From Caulobacter sp. CCH9-E1 (GTDB lineage Bacteria; Pseudomonadota; Alphaproteobacteria; Caulobacterales; Caulobacteraceae), in the NCBI RefSeq assembly GCF_001556515.1, contig NZ_LSJA01000001.1, positions 1 through 36,191 of the forward strand: 36,191 nucleotides of DNA, read 5' to 3'. Shown here piece after piece: positions 22,920 through 32,101 of this stretch. Under the pieces are notes generated by a model that did no database searches, had not been told where the DNA came from, and worked only from the letters and a program-made list of their open reading frames with translations. Numbering within the stretch: the first letter of the stretch is position 1; the number at the start of each line of letters is the position of its first letter. A program made the translations under genes and the position numbers.

Positions 22920-24107
22920 GAAAGCCCCCCGCCGGCCGAACCTTCGCCCGATCGCGACGACCACGGCCTCGATATGGTCGATGATCCAGCTGACCGGGTT
23001 CTCGCCGGGCCGGTTTCGACTGACCGCCCAGGTCGTGACGCAGACGCCGGCGAACAGCGCGGCCGGCAGCCCCACCGTCAGCAGCGCCGGCAAGCCGGCG
23101 CTCGCGGCCATGGCCTGGCCCAGGATCATCGAGGTCTCGAACAGGAACAGCAGAACCGCCCCCGTGGCCATGGCCGAGCCCGCGCCCGCCCGCTTGGCGC
23201 TGAGGCCCAGCGGAATAGCCAGCAAAGGCAGCAGCGGCAGCATCAGGGCGCGCGACGACCGGGCGTAGAACTCGGCGAGCAGCGCCTGCCGGGGAAGCGT
23301 GGTCGGCCCCGCTCCAAAGCCCTGCTGGGCCAGTTCGATCAGCGTCAGTTCGCTGACGTCGTTTCCCCGCATCCGAAACAGCTTGCCCGCCAGCGACAAC
23401 GGCACGTCGAAGGCGAAACGCGAGAACTCGGCGACATAGATCTGGTGGTCTGGGGTGGTGCTGACCTGACGTCCGTCGCGCAGGTCCAGCGTGACCCTCT
23501 GGTCGGCTTCGCTCTTGCTCACCACCGCGGTGCGGGCGGTGAGCACGTCTTCGCGGCCATCTGGCGTGATCTTGCGGATGAACACTCGTTCCAGGCGCCG
23601 CCCGCTCGCGTCCGTATCGTCGGCGGTCAGCAGGAGCGGGCCGGTGGACAGCAGAGCCTTGGGCCTGACGTCGCCGTTCCAGCCCGCCTTGTCGGCCGCG
23701 TGCAGCACCGCGTGATAGGCGTAACGGCTGTAAGGCTGCACGAAGCCGAACAGCAGCACGCTGAACGCCATCAGCGCGACGCCCAGCCCCACGAACGGCG
23801 CGGCGAGGCGGCCCAGAGACACGCCGCCAGCCAGGATCGCGTCGATCTCCGAGCTCTTGCTGAGCCCGTTGACCACCACGAACAGGCCGATGAAGAAGCC
23901 GCCCGGCAGGGTCAGGCCCACATAGTGCGGCACCAGATTGACCAGCAGCTCGGTCAGGAACTTGAAACCGTCCGTCGTCTGAGAAAGCAGATGGAAGGAC
24001 CGCATCAGGCGTTCCATCAGAAACGCCACCATCGTGCTGATCAGCACCGCGCTCATCGGCGTCAGGGTGCGCCTGAGCAGGTACCGGTCCAGGGTGGTCG
24101 GGATCAT
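22917..24107 (-). CDS. LptF/LptG-type (YjgP/YjgQ) permease
   Basis: A 396-residue inner-membrane protein with the LptF/LptG layout: three N-terminal membrane segments (start DRYLLRRTLTPMSAVLISTMVAFLMERL, then FFIGLFVVVNGLSKSSEIDAILAGGVS), a large beta-rich periplasmic part (about 145-270), and three C-terminal segments starting EFYARSSRALMLPLLPLLAIPLG. LptF and LptG normally form a heterodimer with LptB to pull lipopolysaccharide from the inner membrane. Here there is only one copy, 14 bp downstream of a glycosyltransferase gene, so it may serve another glycolipid or pair with a distant partner. ATG 24107 has no clear Shine-Dalgarno, which suggests coupling to the gene before it. Confidence 0.9.
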   Translation of the reverse strand: MIPTTLDRYLLRRTLTPMSAVLISTMVAFLMERLMRSFHLLSQTTDGFKFLTELLVNLVPHYVGLTLPGGFFIGLFVVVNGLSKSSEIDAILAGGVSLGRLAAPFVGLGVALMAFSVLLFGFVQPYSRYAYHAVLHAADKAGWNGDVRPKALLSTGPLLLTADDTDASGRRLERVFIRKITPDGREDVLTARTAVVSKSEADQRVTLDLRDGRQVSTTPDHQIYVAEFSRFAFDVPLSLAGKLFRMRGNDVSELTLIELAQQGFGAGPTTLPRQALLAEFYARSSRALMLPLLPLLAIPLGLSAKRAGAGSAMATGAVLLFLFETSMILGQAMAASAGLPALLTVGLPAALFAGVCVTTWAVSRNRPGENPVSWIIDHIEAVVVAIGRRFGRRGAF

Positions 24108-24121
24108 CGCGGGTGGGAGCT

Positions 24122-25369
24122 CTAGAGCGCAGGCAGACCGGCGGTCGCCGGTTCGACCGTCGCGACGCGCCGACGCGCGGGCGAAAGAGCCTGCTCCGTG
24201 GACCGCGCCCTCAGCGCCTCACCATAGACCTCGACCACCTCGTCCAGGATCTGCGTCCAGCGGAAGGCGGCGCTGCGCTTCAGCGCCTGGGCCGCGAGAC
24301 GCCGGCGCAGACCGCCATCGACGATCAGCTCGGTCAGCGCCTGGGCATAGACGCTGGGCTGATCGGCGCAGAGCTTGCCGTTGTCATCATGCCGCATCAG
24401 CGCACGGGTATTGGGCGCGTCGGCGCAGACCATGGCGAGGCCGCAGGCCATGGCCTCGAGATTGACGTTGCCGAAGGTCTCGGTGGTGCTGGTGTTCAGG
24501 AAGATGTCGCCGCTGGCGAGCGCGGTCGCCAGGGCCTCGCCCGACAGGAAGCCAGTGAACACCGCGTCCGGCAAGCGCTCCTCGAACCAGCTCCGCGCGG
24601 GGCCGTCGCCGATCACCAGCACCTGCGGTGACTGCCCCTCCGCCTTCAGCTGCTGGATGGTCTCGGCGAACGACGCCAGGCCCTTCTCCATGACGATCCG
24701 TCCCAGGAACACGATCACCGGACGGGCGGGGTCGAAGCCTTGGGCGGCTCGCCACGCCTCGCTGCGTCGTCCGGGGTGGAAGAGCTCGGGATCCACGCCC
24801 CGCGCCCAGGTGCGCACCTGGGCGGGCAGGTTCTGGGCCCTCAGCTCGTCGCCGATCGCCTCGGTGGGCGCCATGACGTAGTCGCAGGCGCCGTAGAAGC
24901 GCCACAGCCGCTGGCGCACCAGCGGCCGCAGGCGGCCAAGGCCATAGTAGTCGAGATAGCTGTCGAACAGGGTGTGCAGGCTGGCGACGACCGGGACCTT
25001 GAGACGCCGGCCCAGCCTCAACGCCGCCCAGCCCAGGAGGTCAGGCGCCGACAGGTGGAAGAGATCCGGCTTGAACGCCTCGATGTCCCTGCGGATCGAC
25101 CCAGGCAGACCCAGCGCCAGACGATAGTCGCCTCGGAGCGGGATCTTGATCGACGGAACCGAAATCAATTCGCCCGTCGGCTCGAAAGCGGCCTTGGGTC
25201 CGGTCGGCGAATAGACGCGGACCTGCGCGCCGACCGTGTCCTGCAGGTGGCCGACCAGACGGTTCAGCGACTTGTTGGCCCCGTCGAGCGTGTAGTTTTA
25301 GTTCCCTGAAAACAAGGCAATCCGTAACGGGCGCGCACCACCAGCGTGCGTCAGCGCCTTGATGTCCAT
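24122..25369 (-). pseudogene. Family 4 glycosyltransferase interrupted by TAA at codon 24
   Basis: Read from ATG 25369, the gene encodes a GT4 enzyme of about 415 residues. Codon 24 (25300-25298) is TAA, in the segment FSGN-stop-NYTLDGANKSLNRLVGHL. Homologues usually read GNYNYT..GAN..L at this point, so one base changed a Tyr codon (TAT or TAC) to TAA. Everything after it stays in frame and looks intact: VIVFLGRIVMEKGL, VIGDGPARSWFEE, TSTTETFGNVNLEAMACGLAMVCADAPN. The first restart codon is TTG 25168, which would lose the first Rossmann strand and the acceptor-side loop. The gene is therefore probably inactive unless the base is a sequencing error. It heads an operon with the LptF-type gene. 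Confidence 0.85.
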
Positions 25370-25433
25370 CTTCGTTCTTCCCCGCGCCCCCAGTCCCGTC
25401 CGTAAGACGACGTCCTGGCCCCACCACCGCAGA

Positions 25434-25450
25434 CGATTTTTTCAAAATCG
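25434..25450. promoter_or_regulatory. CGATTTT-TTC-AAAATCG palindrome in the divergent glycosyltransferase promoter region
   Basis: A perfect 7-bp inverted repeat in the 186-bp gap between the interrupted glycosyltransferase gene and the divergent glycosyltransferase operon. Symmetry and AT-content suit a regulator site serving both sides. Confidence 0.4.
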
Positions 25451-25555
25451 ATGAGAGCTACACCGAGTCATGTCGTCCTTTTGTGAAGGCGGGCGACTGG
25501 CATCACTTCGTCACGGTGTCGGACTATCGGTAGGCAGAGATTCTGGGACGCGAAG

Positions 25556-26725
25556 ATGCGGGTTGTGGATGTCGCCGAATTCTATTCGCCCACCGGCGGG
25601 GGCGTGCGGACCTATATCGACCGCAAGTTCGAGGCGGCCGCGCAGCTGGGTCATGAGCTGTTCGTCATCGCGCCGGGACCGCGCGACCATTTCGAGTCTC
25701 GTCCCGCGGGCGGTGTGATCCAGGTGCGCGCGCCACGCCTGCCGTTCGACGCCAACTACCACGTCTTCTGGGATGCTGCGCCGGTTCATCGCCAGCTGGA
25801 GACCCTGGAACCGGATCTGGTGGAGGCCTCCTCGCCGTGGCGAGGCGCGGGCATCGTCGCCGAGTGGTCGGGGCGAGCGCCGCGCGCGATGTTCATGCAC
25901 GCCGATCCCGTGGCGTCCTATCCGCAGCGATGGCTGGCGCCGATCGCCAGTCCCCAGCAGATCGACCAGCTTTTCGGCTGGTTCTGGCACTATCTGCGCA
26001 AGCTGACGGGGCGCTTCAGTTCGGTCGTGACCGGCGGCGGATGGCTGGCCGACCGCCTGACGGGGCAAGGCGTCGGCGCTGTGGCCAGCGTGCCCCTGGG
26101 CATTGATGGCGGGGCCTTCTCGCCGGCGATGCGCGATGAAGGTCTCAGGGCAAGGCTCCTGGCCGCCTGCGCCTGCCCCCCGGACGCTAAGCTGGTCCTG
26201 GGCGTGGGCCGCTTCCATCCCGAAAAGCGTTGGCCGATGGTGATCGAGGCGGCGATGCGCGCCCGCGCCGAAGGACATCCGCTAGGCCTGGTCCTGATCG
26301 GCGACGGCATCGACCGCAAGCGGGTGGCGCGAGCCGCCGCGAGCCACCCCCATGTCCAGATCCTGTCGCCGATCCACGATCGCGCCCTGCTGGCCGCCCA
26401 CCTCGCCAGCGCCGACGCCCTCGTGCACGGCTGCGAGTCCGAGACGTTCGGCCTGATCCCCGCCGAGGCGATGGCCAGCGGCGTGCCGGTCGTCGGTCCC
26501 GATCGCGGCGGCTTCGCGCACTTGGCCGAGCCGGCGACGTCCGAAATCTATCGGTCTGGCGACACGGCCTCGGCCGCCGCGGCCCTCCGCCGGCTGCTGG
26601 CCCGCGATCCGGCCGCCCTCAGGGCCGCCGCGGTCGATGCGGCCGGAAGGGTCCGGCGCGACAGCGATCACTTCGCCGAGCTGTTCGATCACTACCAGGC
26701 GATCGCGGCGGGCGCCCGGGCATGA
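25556..26725 (+). CDS. Family 4 glycosyltransferase
   Basis: A 389-residue cytoplasmic GT-B enzyme. The N-terminal domain starts MRVVDVAEFYSPTGGGVRTYIDRK with the glycine-rich loop used for sugar-nucleotide binding. The donor domain has VLGVGRFHPEKRWPMVIEA and GLVLIGDGIDRKRV, then HGCESETFGLIPAEAMASGVPVVGPD, whose ESETFG..PAEAMA is the EX7E motif of retaining GT4 enzymes. The sugar and acceptor are unknown. Its TGA overlaps the next ATG (ATGA), starting a four-gene coupled operon. A GGGAC sequence precedes ATG 25556. Confidence 0.9.
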   Translation: MRVVDVAEFYSPTGGGVRTYIDRKFEAAAQLGHELFVIAPGPRDHFESRPAGGVIQVRAPRLPFDANYHVFWDAAPVHRQLETLEPDLVEASSPWRGAGIVAEWSGRAPRAMFMHADPVASYPQRWLAPIASPQQIDQLFGWFWHYLRKLTGRFSSVVTGGGWLADRLTGQGVGAVASVPLGIDGGAFSPAMRDEGLRARLLAACACPPDAKLVLGVGRFHPEKRWPMVIEAAMRARAEGHPLGLVLIGDGIDRKRVARAAASHPHVQILSPIHDRALLAAHLASADALVHGCESETFGLIPAEAMASGVPVVGPDRGGFAHLAEPATSEIYRSGDTASAAAALRRLLARDPAALRAAAVDAAGRVRRDSDHFAELFDHYQAIAAGARA

Positions 26726-27681
26726 CGCAGGCGATCGAGAACGCGATCGACGGAACGACGCCGCCGAAGGGGCCGAACGGGAAGACTTCGCGCCTGTGGC
26801 TTTGGGTCGGCGTGGCGATGTCGATCGGCCTGGTGGCCGCCGTAATCCTGCAGCTGGGCGGCGCGACGTCCGAAATCCTGCCGGCGATCCGCGAGCTCCC
26901 GCCGCTGGTCTGGCCGGTCCTGCTGCTGCTCTATCTCGTCCAGCCGGCTTTCGACTATCTGATCTTCCGGCGGCTCTGGGACCTGCCCCCCGCCGGCTTC
27001 AAGGCGCTGCTGCGCAAGAACGTCATCAACGAAGTCGTGCTCGGCTACAGCGGCGAGGCGTTCCTCTATGTCTGGGCGCGTCGAGCGGCGAGCGTCGTCG
27101 AGGCCCCGTTCGCGGCCATCAAGGACGCCAACATCATCTCGGCGCTGTTGGGCAACCTGCTGACCCTGGTGCTGGCGGCGATCAGCATCGCCGAGCTGCG
27201 CAATCTCGACTTCGCCCAGCGCCTGGGGCCGGCCTTGTGGTCGGGACTTATTCCGATGGCGATCTCGGTGGGCGTGCTGATCTTCGGGCGTCAGGTGTTC
27301 TCGCTGCGCCTGGGCGATCTGACCTATGTCGGCCTGATCAACATCCTGCGGCTGGCGGCCTGGACGGCGCTGAACGTGCTCGTCTGGCGGATGGCGCTGC
27401 CGGAGGTTCCGACGGGTCAATGGATCGTGCTGCTGGCGATCCGCTGCCTGATCTCGCGCATCCCGCTGATCTCCAACAAGGACCTGGTGTTCGGGAACCT
27501 GGTGCTGCTTCTGCTGGGCGCGCACTCGTCGGTGGCGGTGCTGCTGGCGGCCTTGGCGTTCGTCACCCTGGTCATGCATCTGGCCGTCATCGTCGCCCTG
27601 GGCGCCGTCGACCTCGCGCGCGGCCTGTGGAGCGGATCGTCCGTTGTGAGCGCCGCCGAGCCGGGCCGCGTCCATGAGTGA
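26722..27681 (+). CDS. Multi-spanning inner-membrane protein of a glycan locus
   Basis: A 319-residue protein with a charged N-terminus and about 8 hydrophobic segments. Conserved-looking loops include PAFDYLIFRRLWDLPPAGFKALLRKNVINEV and FLYVWARR near the start, and RCLISRIPLISNKDLVFGN in the second half. The overall layout recalls the membrane half of lysylphosphatidylglycerol-synthase-like (UPF0104) flippase-type proteins, but similarity is not strong enough to assert it. ATG 26722 overlaps the glycosyltransferase stop, and its own end overlaps the next start by 8 bases. Context suggests a role in moving or assembling a glycolipid. Confidence 0.72.
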   Translation: MTQAIENAIDGTTPPKGPNGKTSRLWLWVGVAMSIGLVAAVILQLGGATSEILPAIRELPPLVWPVLLLLYLVQPAFDYLIFRRLWDLPPAGFKALLRKNVINEVVLGYSGEAFLYVWARRAASVVEAPFAAIKDANIISALLGNLLTLVLAAISIAELRNLDFAQRLGPALWSGLIPMAISVGVLIFGRQVFSLRLGDLTYVGLINILRLAAWTALNVLVWRMALPEVPTGQWIVLLAIRCLISRIPLISNKDLVFGNLVLLLLGAHSSVAVLLAALAFVTLVMHLAVIVALGAVDLARGLWSGSSVVSAAEPGRVHE

Positions 27682-28558
27682 CTGGCGCGTGAGAATCCCC
27701 GGGCGGGACATCTGGCGGGTGGGGCTGGTCGAAGCGCCGATCGCCGACATCGCCCGCCGCGGCTTTCCCGCCGACGCGCCGGTCCGCTGGCTGGGCGAGG
27801 AGGGCCGCCTGAAGTTCCTGGCCGATCCGTTCGGCTTCTGGCGCGACGGACGGCTGCACCTGTTCGTCGAGGCCTATGACTACCGGACCCGCCACGGCGT
27901 GATCGAGACGATCGAGCTTGGCGCGGACTTCACGCCGATCCGGCGCGCCGTCGTGCTCAAGGAGCCCTGGCATCTTTCCTATCCGCAGGTGTTCGCGGCC
28001 GACGGCGAGATCTGGATGCTGCCCGAGGCCTACCGCTCGGGCGCGGTGACCCTCTATCGCGCGGCGGCGTTCCCGGATGTCTGGGAGCCGGCGGCGCGCC
28101 TGGAACTGGATACGCCGGCGATCGACGCCACGCCGTTCCGGCACGACGGCCTCTGGTGGCTGGCCTATTCGCCGACCGGTCCGCAGCGCTGGAAGCAGGG
28201 CCGACTGCACTTCGCCTTCGCCGAGCGCCTGACCGGGCCCTGGCGGACGCATCCGGGCAATCCGGTCCGCGACACCCTGGCCTCCAGCCGTCCAGGCGGG
28301 ACCGTGTGGATCGAGGGGGGCCTCCCCCGTCTGCCGGTTCAGGACTGCACGCGCACCTACGGCGGCGCGATCCGTATACTGAATATATCCAGACTTACCC
28401 CCGAGCGGTTCGAGGCCGAGGCGTCCGCGCCGCTCGGATCGCCGCCCGGAGCCGGGCGCTATGCGCACGGCCTTCACACCCTGTCGTCCTGTGGTCCCGT
28501 GACCCTGTTCGACGTGAAGCGGATCGACCGTTCGCTATGGGGAGCGCGAGGCGATTGA
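27674..28558 (+). CDS. GINT1 N-terminal-like five-bladed beta-propeller protein
   Basis: A 294-residue soluble protein. FLADPFGFWRDGRLHLFVEAYDY, then LKEPWHLSYPQVFAADGEIWMLPEAYRSGAVTLYRA, then DATPFRHDGLWWLAYSP and LHFAFAERLTGPWRTHPGNPV fit the GH43-like propeller found at the N-terminus of plant glucosamine inositolphosphorylceramide transferase (GINT1) and in bacterial glycan loci. The enzyme activity of this bacterial group is not established to my knowledge. It overlaps genes on both sides (8 bases upstream, 4 downstream). A link to sphingolipid or polysaccharide glycosylation is an inference. Confidence 0.75.
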   Translation: MSDWRVRIPGRDIWRVGLVEAPIADIARRGFPADAPVRWLGEEGRLKFLADPFGFWRDGRLHLFVEAYDYRTRHGVIETIELGADFTPIRRAVVLKEPWHLSYPQVFAADGEIWMLPEAYRSGAVTLYRAAAFPDVWEPAARLELDTPAIDATPFRHDGLWWLAYSPTGPQRWKQGRLHFAFAERLTGPWRTHPGNPVRDTLASSRPGGTVWIEGGLPRLPVQDCTRTYGGAIRILNISRLTPERFEAEASAPLGSPPGAGRYAHGLHTLSSCGPVTLFDVKRIDRSLWGARGD

Positions 28559-29721
28559 AGCCCTTCGAGACAGGGCCGCCCAACACGCGCGTCGGCCCGC
28601 GCGTCCTGACGTTCCTGCATAGCTTCGAGCCGGGCGGGGTCGAGCGCATCGCCCTGCGCCTCGTGCGACGGTGGCGCGACCTGGGCGTCGATGCGCCGCT
28701 GTTTCTGGGTCGCACCGACGGGGCGATGCGCGACGTCGGCGCGGATCTGGACTTCATCACGCCGCCGCGCCGCGGTCCGCTGATCGCGCGGATGGAGACG
28801 CTCTGGATGATCTGGACGCTGCCGAACGTCGTGCGGCGACTAAGGCCCGACGTCCTGTTCTGCGCGGGCAACACCTATGCGGTCGTGGCCTTGGCGTTGA
28901 AGGCGCTGCTGGGCCGCGACTGCCCGCCTGTCCTGCTGAAGGTCAGCAACGATCTCGATCGGCGCGACCAGCCCGGGTGGTTTCGCTTCTTCTACCGCCT
29001 GTGGCTCAAGGCCCAGGGGCGCCACATCGACCACTTCGTCGGCCTCGAGACGCCGATGGCCGAGGAGATTCGGCAGGCGCTCGGCGTCAGCGCGGACCGC
29101 GTCACCATCATTCCCGATCCGGCCTTGTCCGTTTCCTTGATCGAGCGGCTTCGCGCCCAACCCCGTGGAGCCGGGGGCGGCTCGGGCCGGCGTTTCGTCA
29201 GCGTGGCCCGCCTGACGCCTCAGAAGAACATGGCCCTGATGTTGCGCGCCTTCTCGCGCGGCGCCCAGGGGGGCGACACGCTGACGGTGATCGGCGACGG
29301 GCCCGAACGCGCGAAGCTGGAGAGCCTCGCCAAGGACCTCGGGCTTGAGCGCCAGGTGATCTTCAAGGGCTATGTCGCCGAGCCGGCCGCCCAGCTGCCG
29401 TCGTTCGACGTCCTGCTGCTGTCCTCGAACTATGAAGGCGTGCCGGCGGTCATCCTCGAGGCCCTGGCGGCGGGCCTGCCGATCATCGCCACCGACTGCA
29501 GCCGCAGCATGGCGACCTTGCTGGACCACGGCGGGCTGGGAGTCCTTGTTCCGACAGGCGACGAGGGCGCGTTCGCCGAGGCGATCGCGGCGGCTCGGCC
29601 CGGATCGCAAGATCCGCGGCGAAGCCTCGACCAGGCGCGCCGCTTCACTTTGGAGGAGGCGGCTGGGACTTATCTGGCGACGCTGTCGCGACAACGAGCC
29701 TGGCCTCGCTCGCGGCTCTGA
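28555..29721 (+). CDS. Family 4 glycosyltransferase (second of the operon)
   Basis: A 388-residue GT-B enzyme. N-terminal LTFLHSFEPGGVERIALRLVRRW has the GGVER loop typical of GT4 enzymes; the donor domain has FVSVARLTPQKNMALMLRAF, TVIGDGPERAKLESLAKDLGL and SSNYEGVPAVILEALAAGLPIIATD, with the EX7E motif (EGVPAVILE). Start TTG 28555 overlaps the upstream stop (TTGA), like the other junctions here, with GGGGAG upstream; ATG 28537 in frame is an alternative that adds six residues. It ends the coupled run. Sugar and acceptor are unknown. Confidence 0.9.
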   Translation: MKPFETGPPNTRVGPRVLTFLHSFEPGGVERIALRLVRRWRDLGVDAPLFLGRTDGAMRDVGADLDFITPPRRGPLIARMETLWMIWTLPNVVRRLRPDVLFCAGNTYAVVALALKALLGRDCPPVLLKVSNDLDRRDQPGWFRFFYRLWLKAQGRHIDHFVGLETPMAEEIRQALGVSADRVTIIPDPALSVSLIERLRAQPRGAGGGSGRRFVSVARLTPQKNMALMLRAFSRGAQGGDTLTVIGDGPERAKLESLAKDLGLERQVIFKGYVAEPAAQLPSFDVLLLSSNYEGVPAVILEALAAGLPIIATDCSRSMATLLDHGGLGVLVPTGDEGAFAEAIAAARPGSQDPRRSLDQARRFTLEEAAGTYLATLSRQRAWPRSRL

Positions 29722-29791
29722 CGAGCCGCTTGCGCGATAGACCCGAGCTCACCGACATAGAGCTGTTGTCAGCTGACGCTAGGACCTGCTC

Positions 29792-31069
29792 ATGACACTT
29801 GGACAGGCCGATGGGTGGCGGCGGACAACGCTGTATGGCTTAGCCCATTTCGGTAAGAGCCTCCTCTGGTACGGCGGCGAGCTTCTCTTCGCCTATCATC
29901 TGACCGAGGTGGCGGGTCTGGATTCAGCTGCGATGGGGCTCGTCCTGGGCGTCGGCTTCCTGGCGAGCGCCGGCCTGGATCTTGCGATCGGCCGATGGCT
30001 GAGCCCTCGCATGACCCATGCGCGGAGCGCGGCCGCCCTGCAGGCGCTGGGAAGCCTGGCCGCGGCCGCCGCCATGGTCGCGTTCTTCGTCACCCCCTGG
30101 CTGCCGCCGCTGCTGAGAATTGGCTGGGCCCTGGCGAGCGGCCTGGCCTTCCGCTTCGGCTTCGCCGTCTATGACATCCCGCAGAACGCCTTGATGGCCC
30201 TGGCCGCGGACGACGAGGCCGGGCGGTCGCGGGTGGCGGCGGCGCGCATCTCGGCCAGCGGGATGGCCATGCTCGCGGTCGCGGGCGCGGTGGGGCCGCT
30301 GCTGGCCGCTCAGCGGGTCGGAGCGGGGGCCACGCTGCTGCTGTCCCTGGCCATCGGCGCCGCCCTCGTCGCCATCCTTACCGCGTTCGCCTTGCGGCGC
30401 GCGCTGGCCGACAGCGGTCCGGCGCTGCGGACGCCGTCCATCGCGCGATCGATGGACGGCGGGCCGGCGCTCCGCGTCCTATGGCCCTTGTTCGTCATGA
30501 TGGCGGTCATGATGCTTGGCCCTCCATTGTTCCAGAAGCTCGAACCCTATTTCGCCGCGCGAACGCTAGGTTCGGCGGCGTGGGGCGGCGCTGTGATCCT
30601 CGCGGCCGCTGGCGGGGTGCTGTGCGGCCAGCCCCTTTGGGTGAACTTCCCCGTCGCGAACCAGCGCCTGGCCCTATTCCTGGTCGGCGCAGCGCTCCAG
30701 GCGTTTGGCGCAGTGCTTTTCTTCTTCGCCGCGCCGTCGTCTTCGCTTTCCGGGTTGGTGGTCGGCGCCGCGATCTTCGGCTTGGGAAACGGGGCGCTTG
30801 GCGCGGCCAAGTGGGCGGCCTTCAGCGACGGCGTCAGCCACTTCGCCAAGGGGCGGGAGGGCGCATATTTCGCGGCCTTCACCGCGACGGCGAAATTGTC
30901 TCTCGCCGCTGGCATCGTCCTGGTCGCCGCGACGGTGGCGTTCGCCGAGGCCGATCCATCGCGCCTGCGGTGGGTGATGATGGCGGGACCTGTCGCGGCC
31001 TCCGCGCTGATGGCGCTCCTAGCCGTCGTCATTTCGCGCAAGGCGGCCGCGCTCGCTAAGGCGATATAA
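29792..31069 (+). CDS. MFS transporter, glycoside-pentoside-hexuronide (GPH)-like
   Basis: A 425-residue inner-membrane protein with about 12 membrane segments. The first segments (YGLAHFGKSLLWYGGELLFAYHLTEVAGL, then FLASAGLDLAIGRWLSPRM) and FAVYDIPQNALMALAADDEAGRSRVAAAR match the GPH family that includes MelB, in which a conserved Asp in helix 2 couples cation to sugar uptake. AGGA lies 7 bases before ATG 29792. It starts 70 bp after the glycosyltransferase operon and ends head-on with the minus-strand phosphodiesterase gene. The substrate is unknown; it could move a sugar or a lipid-linked intermediate. Confidence 0.82.
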   Translation: MTLGQADGWRRTTLYGLAHFGKSLLWYGGELLFAYHLTEVAGLDSAAMGLVLGVGFLASAGLDLAIGRWLSPRMTHARSAAALQALGSLAAAAAMVAFFVTPWLPPLLRIGWALASGLAFRFGFAVYDIPQNALMALAADDEAGRSRVAAARISASGMAMLAVAGAVGPLLAAQRVGAGATLLLSLAIGAALVAILTAFALRRALADSGPALRTPSIARSMDGGPALRVLWPLFVMMAVMMLGPPLFQKLEPYFAARTLGSAAWGGAVILAAAGGVLCGQPLWVNFPVANQRLALFLVGAALQAFGAVLFFFAAPSSSLSGLVVGAAIFGLGNGALGAAKWAAFSDGVSHFAKGREGAYFAAFTATAKLSLAAGIVLVAATVAFAEADPSRLRWVMMAGPVAASALMALLAVVISRKAAALAKAI

Positions 31070-31103
31070 GCCCAGTTCGGACGTGAGGGCCGCGAGCTGA
31101 GCG

Positions 31104-32075
31104 CTACCGAGGCGCCGCCCTGCGACGGCCCGTCTTCTCAAGATAACGGAGAAGATACTCAGGGTGATCGGTCATGATGACATTGGCGCCCAGGCCCAGC
31201 AGCTTGCCCCAGCCGGCCTCGGGGTCGGCCATCGAGACCTGATCGCTCAGGCCGCCGCTCCACTGCGGTTGCACCGCCACCGCCATGACCGGCCTACCTT
31301 TGAGGCGCGGATCGGCGGCGATGCGCTTGAAGTAGTCGGCCGTGATGAAGGGCAACTCATAGCCGTTCCCGCCGTAAGGCTCGAGCTCGTCGACCCGGCG
31401 GATCGGATCGGCCGGCCCCTCCCAGATGATCGGCCAGAATGTCACCCCGGCCGGTGGGGCGATCGTGCTCAGGATGTGCTTGGACGCCAGCTTGCCATGG
31501 CTCATCTGATCCGGAACCTTCAGCAGGATCTGGTCCAGAACGCCTTCCTCCGCGGCGATCTTCAGCGACTTCTGGAGCAGGGTCTCGAAATTCGCCGCCA
31601 GCGACGGCTTAAGTTCGAGATTGATCATCACCTTGCCCTTGGCGGCGCGGTAGTAGGCGCGCAGCGTGGTCACCGGGATCGTGGTGATCGCCGCGCCCGG
31701 ACCGCCCTCCCCGTCGCGCAACCGCAGCTTGGCGAGGTCGGCCATGGTCAGGTCGTTCAGATAGCCCCAGCCGTTGGTCGTGCGGTTGACCGTGTCGTCA
31801 TGCATCAGGACGAGTTCGCCGTCCTTGGTGCTGCGGACATCGTTCTCCACCACCTCGACGCCCAGCCGCGCGCAGGCCTCGATGGCTTCGGGCGAGTTTT
31901 CGGGGGCCGCGGCGAAACAGGCCCGGTGCGCCACGACCACCACATGGCCCGGCGGCGGATGCAGCACCCGCTCGCGGAGCGCCGCGAAGCCGCTGGTCGG
32001 CGCGCCCGCGACCGCCGAGATCGGCGCCAAGAGAACGGCCGCGAAGGCCAGGGCGAGGTTGAGGCGCCGGATCAT
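31104..32075 (-). CDS. Exported glycerophosphodiester phosphodiesterase-family protein
   Basis: A 323-residue protein with a signal peptide (MIRRLNLALAFAAVLLAPISAVAGA). The GDPD TIM-barrel marks are VVAHRACFAAAPENS (H50-R51 and E60), VEVVENDVRSTKDGELVLMHDDTVNRTTNG (E77, D79 and catalytic H92) and INLELKPS. GDPDs split glycerophosphodiesters into glycerol-3-phosphate and an alcohol, with Ca or Mg. The N-terminal ARG-PENS and the fungal-like YNDL segment are typical of the exported branch. It lies 26 bp downstream of the TonB-dependent receptor gene, so the receptor may import a related phosphodiester or sugar. Confidence 0.85.
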   Translation of the reverse strand: MIRRLNLALAFAAVLLAPISAVAGAPTSGFAALRERVLHPPPGHVVVVAHRACFAAAPENSPEAIEACARLGVEVVENDVRSTKDGELVLMHDDTVNRTTNGWGYLNDLTMADLAKLRLRDGEGGPGAAITTIPVTTLRAYYRAAKGKVMINLELKPSLAANFETLLQKSLKIAAEEGVLDQILLKVPDQMSHGKLASKHILSTIAPPAGVTFWPIIWEGPADPIRRVDELEPYGGNGYELPFITADYFKRIAADPRLKGRPVMAVAVQPQWSGGLSDQVSMADPEAGWGKLLGLGANVIMTDHPEYLLRYLEKTGRRRAAPR

Positions 32076-32101
32076 GCTCGGACCTTTGCGAAAGGGTTCG
32101 A

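Noticed and set aside
24122..25168. Glycosyltransferase as an intact shorter gene from TTG 25168
   Set aside because: It lacks the first strand and glycine-rich loop of the GT-B fold, which are present upstream in frame behind a single TAA.
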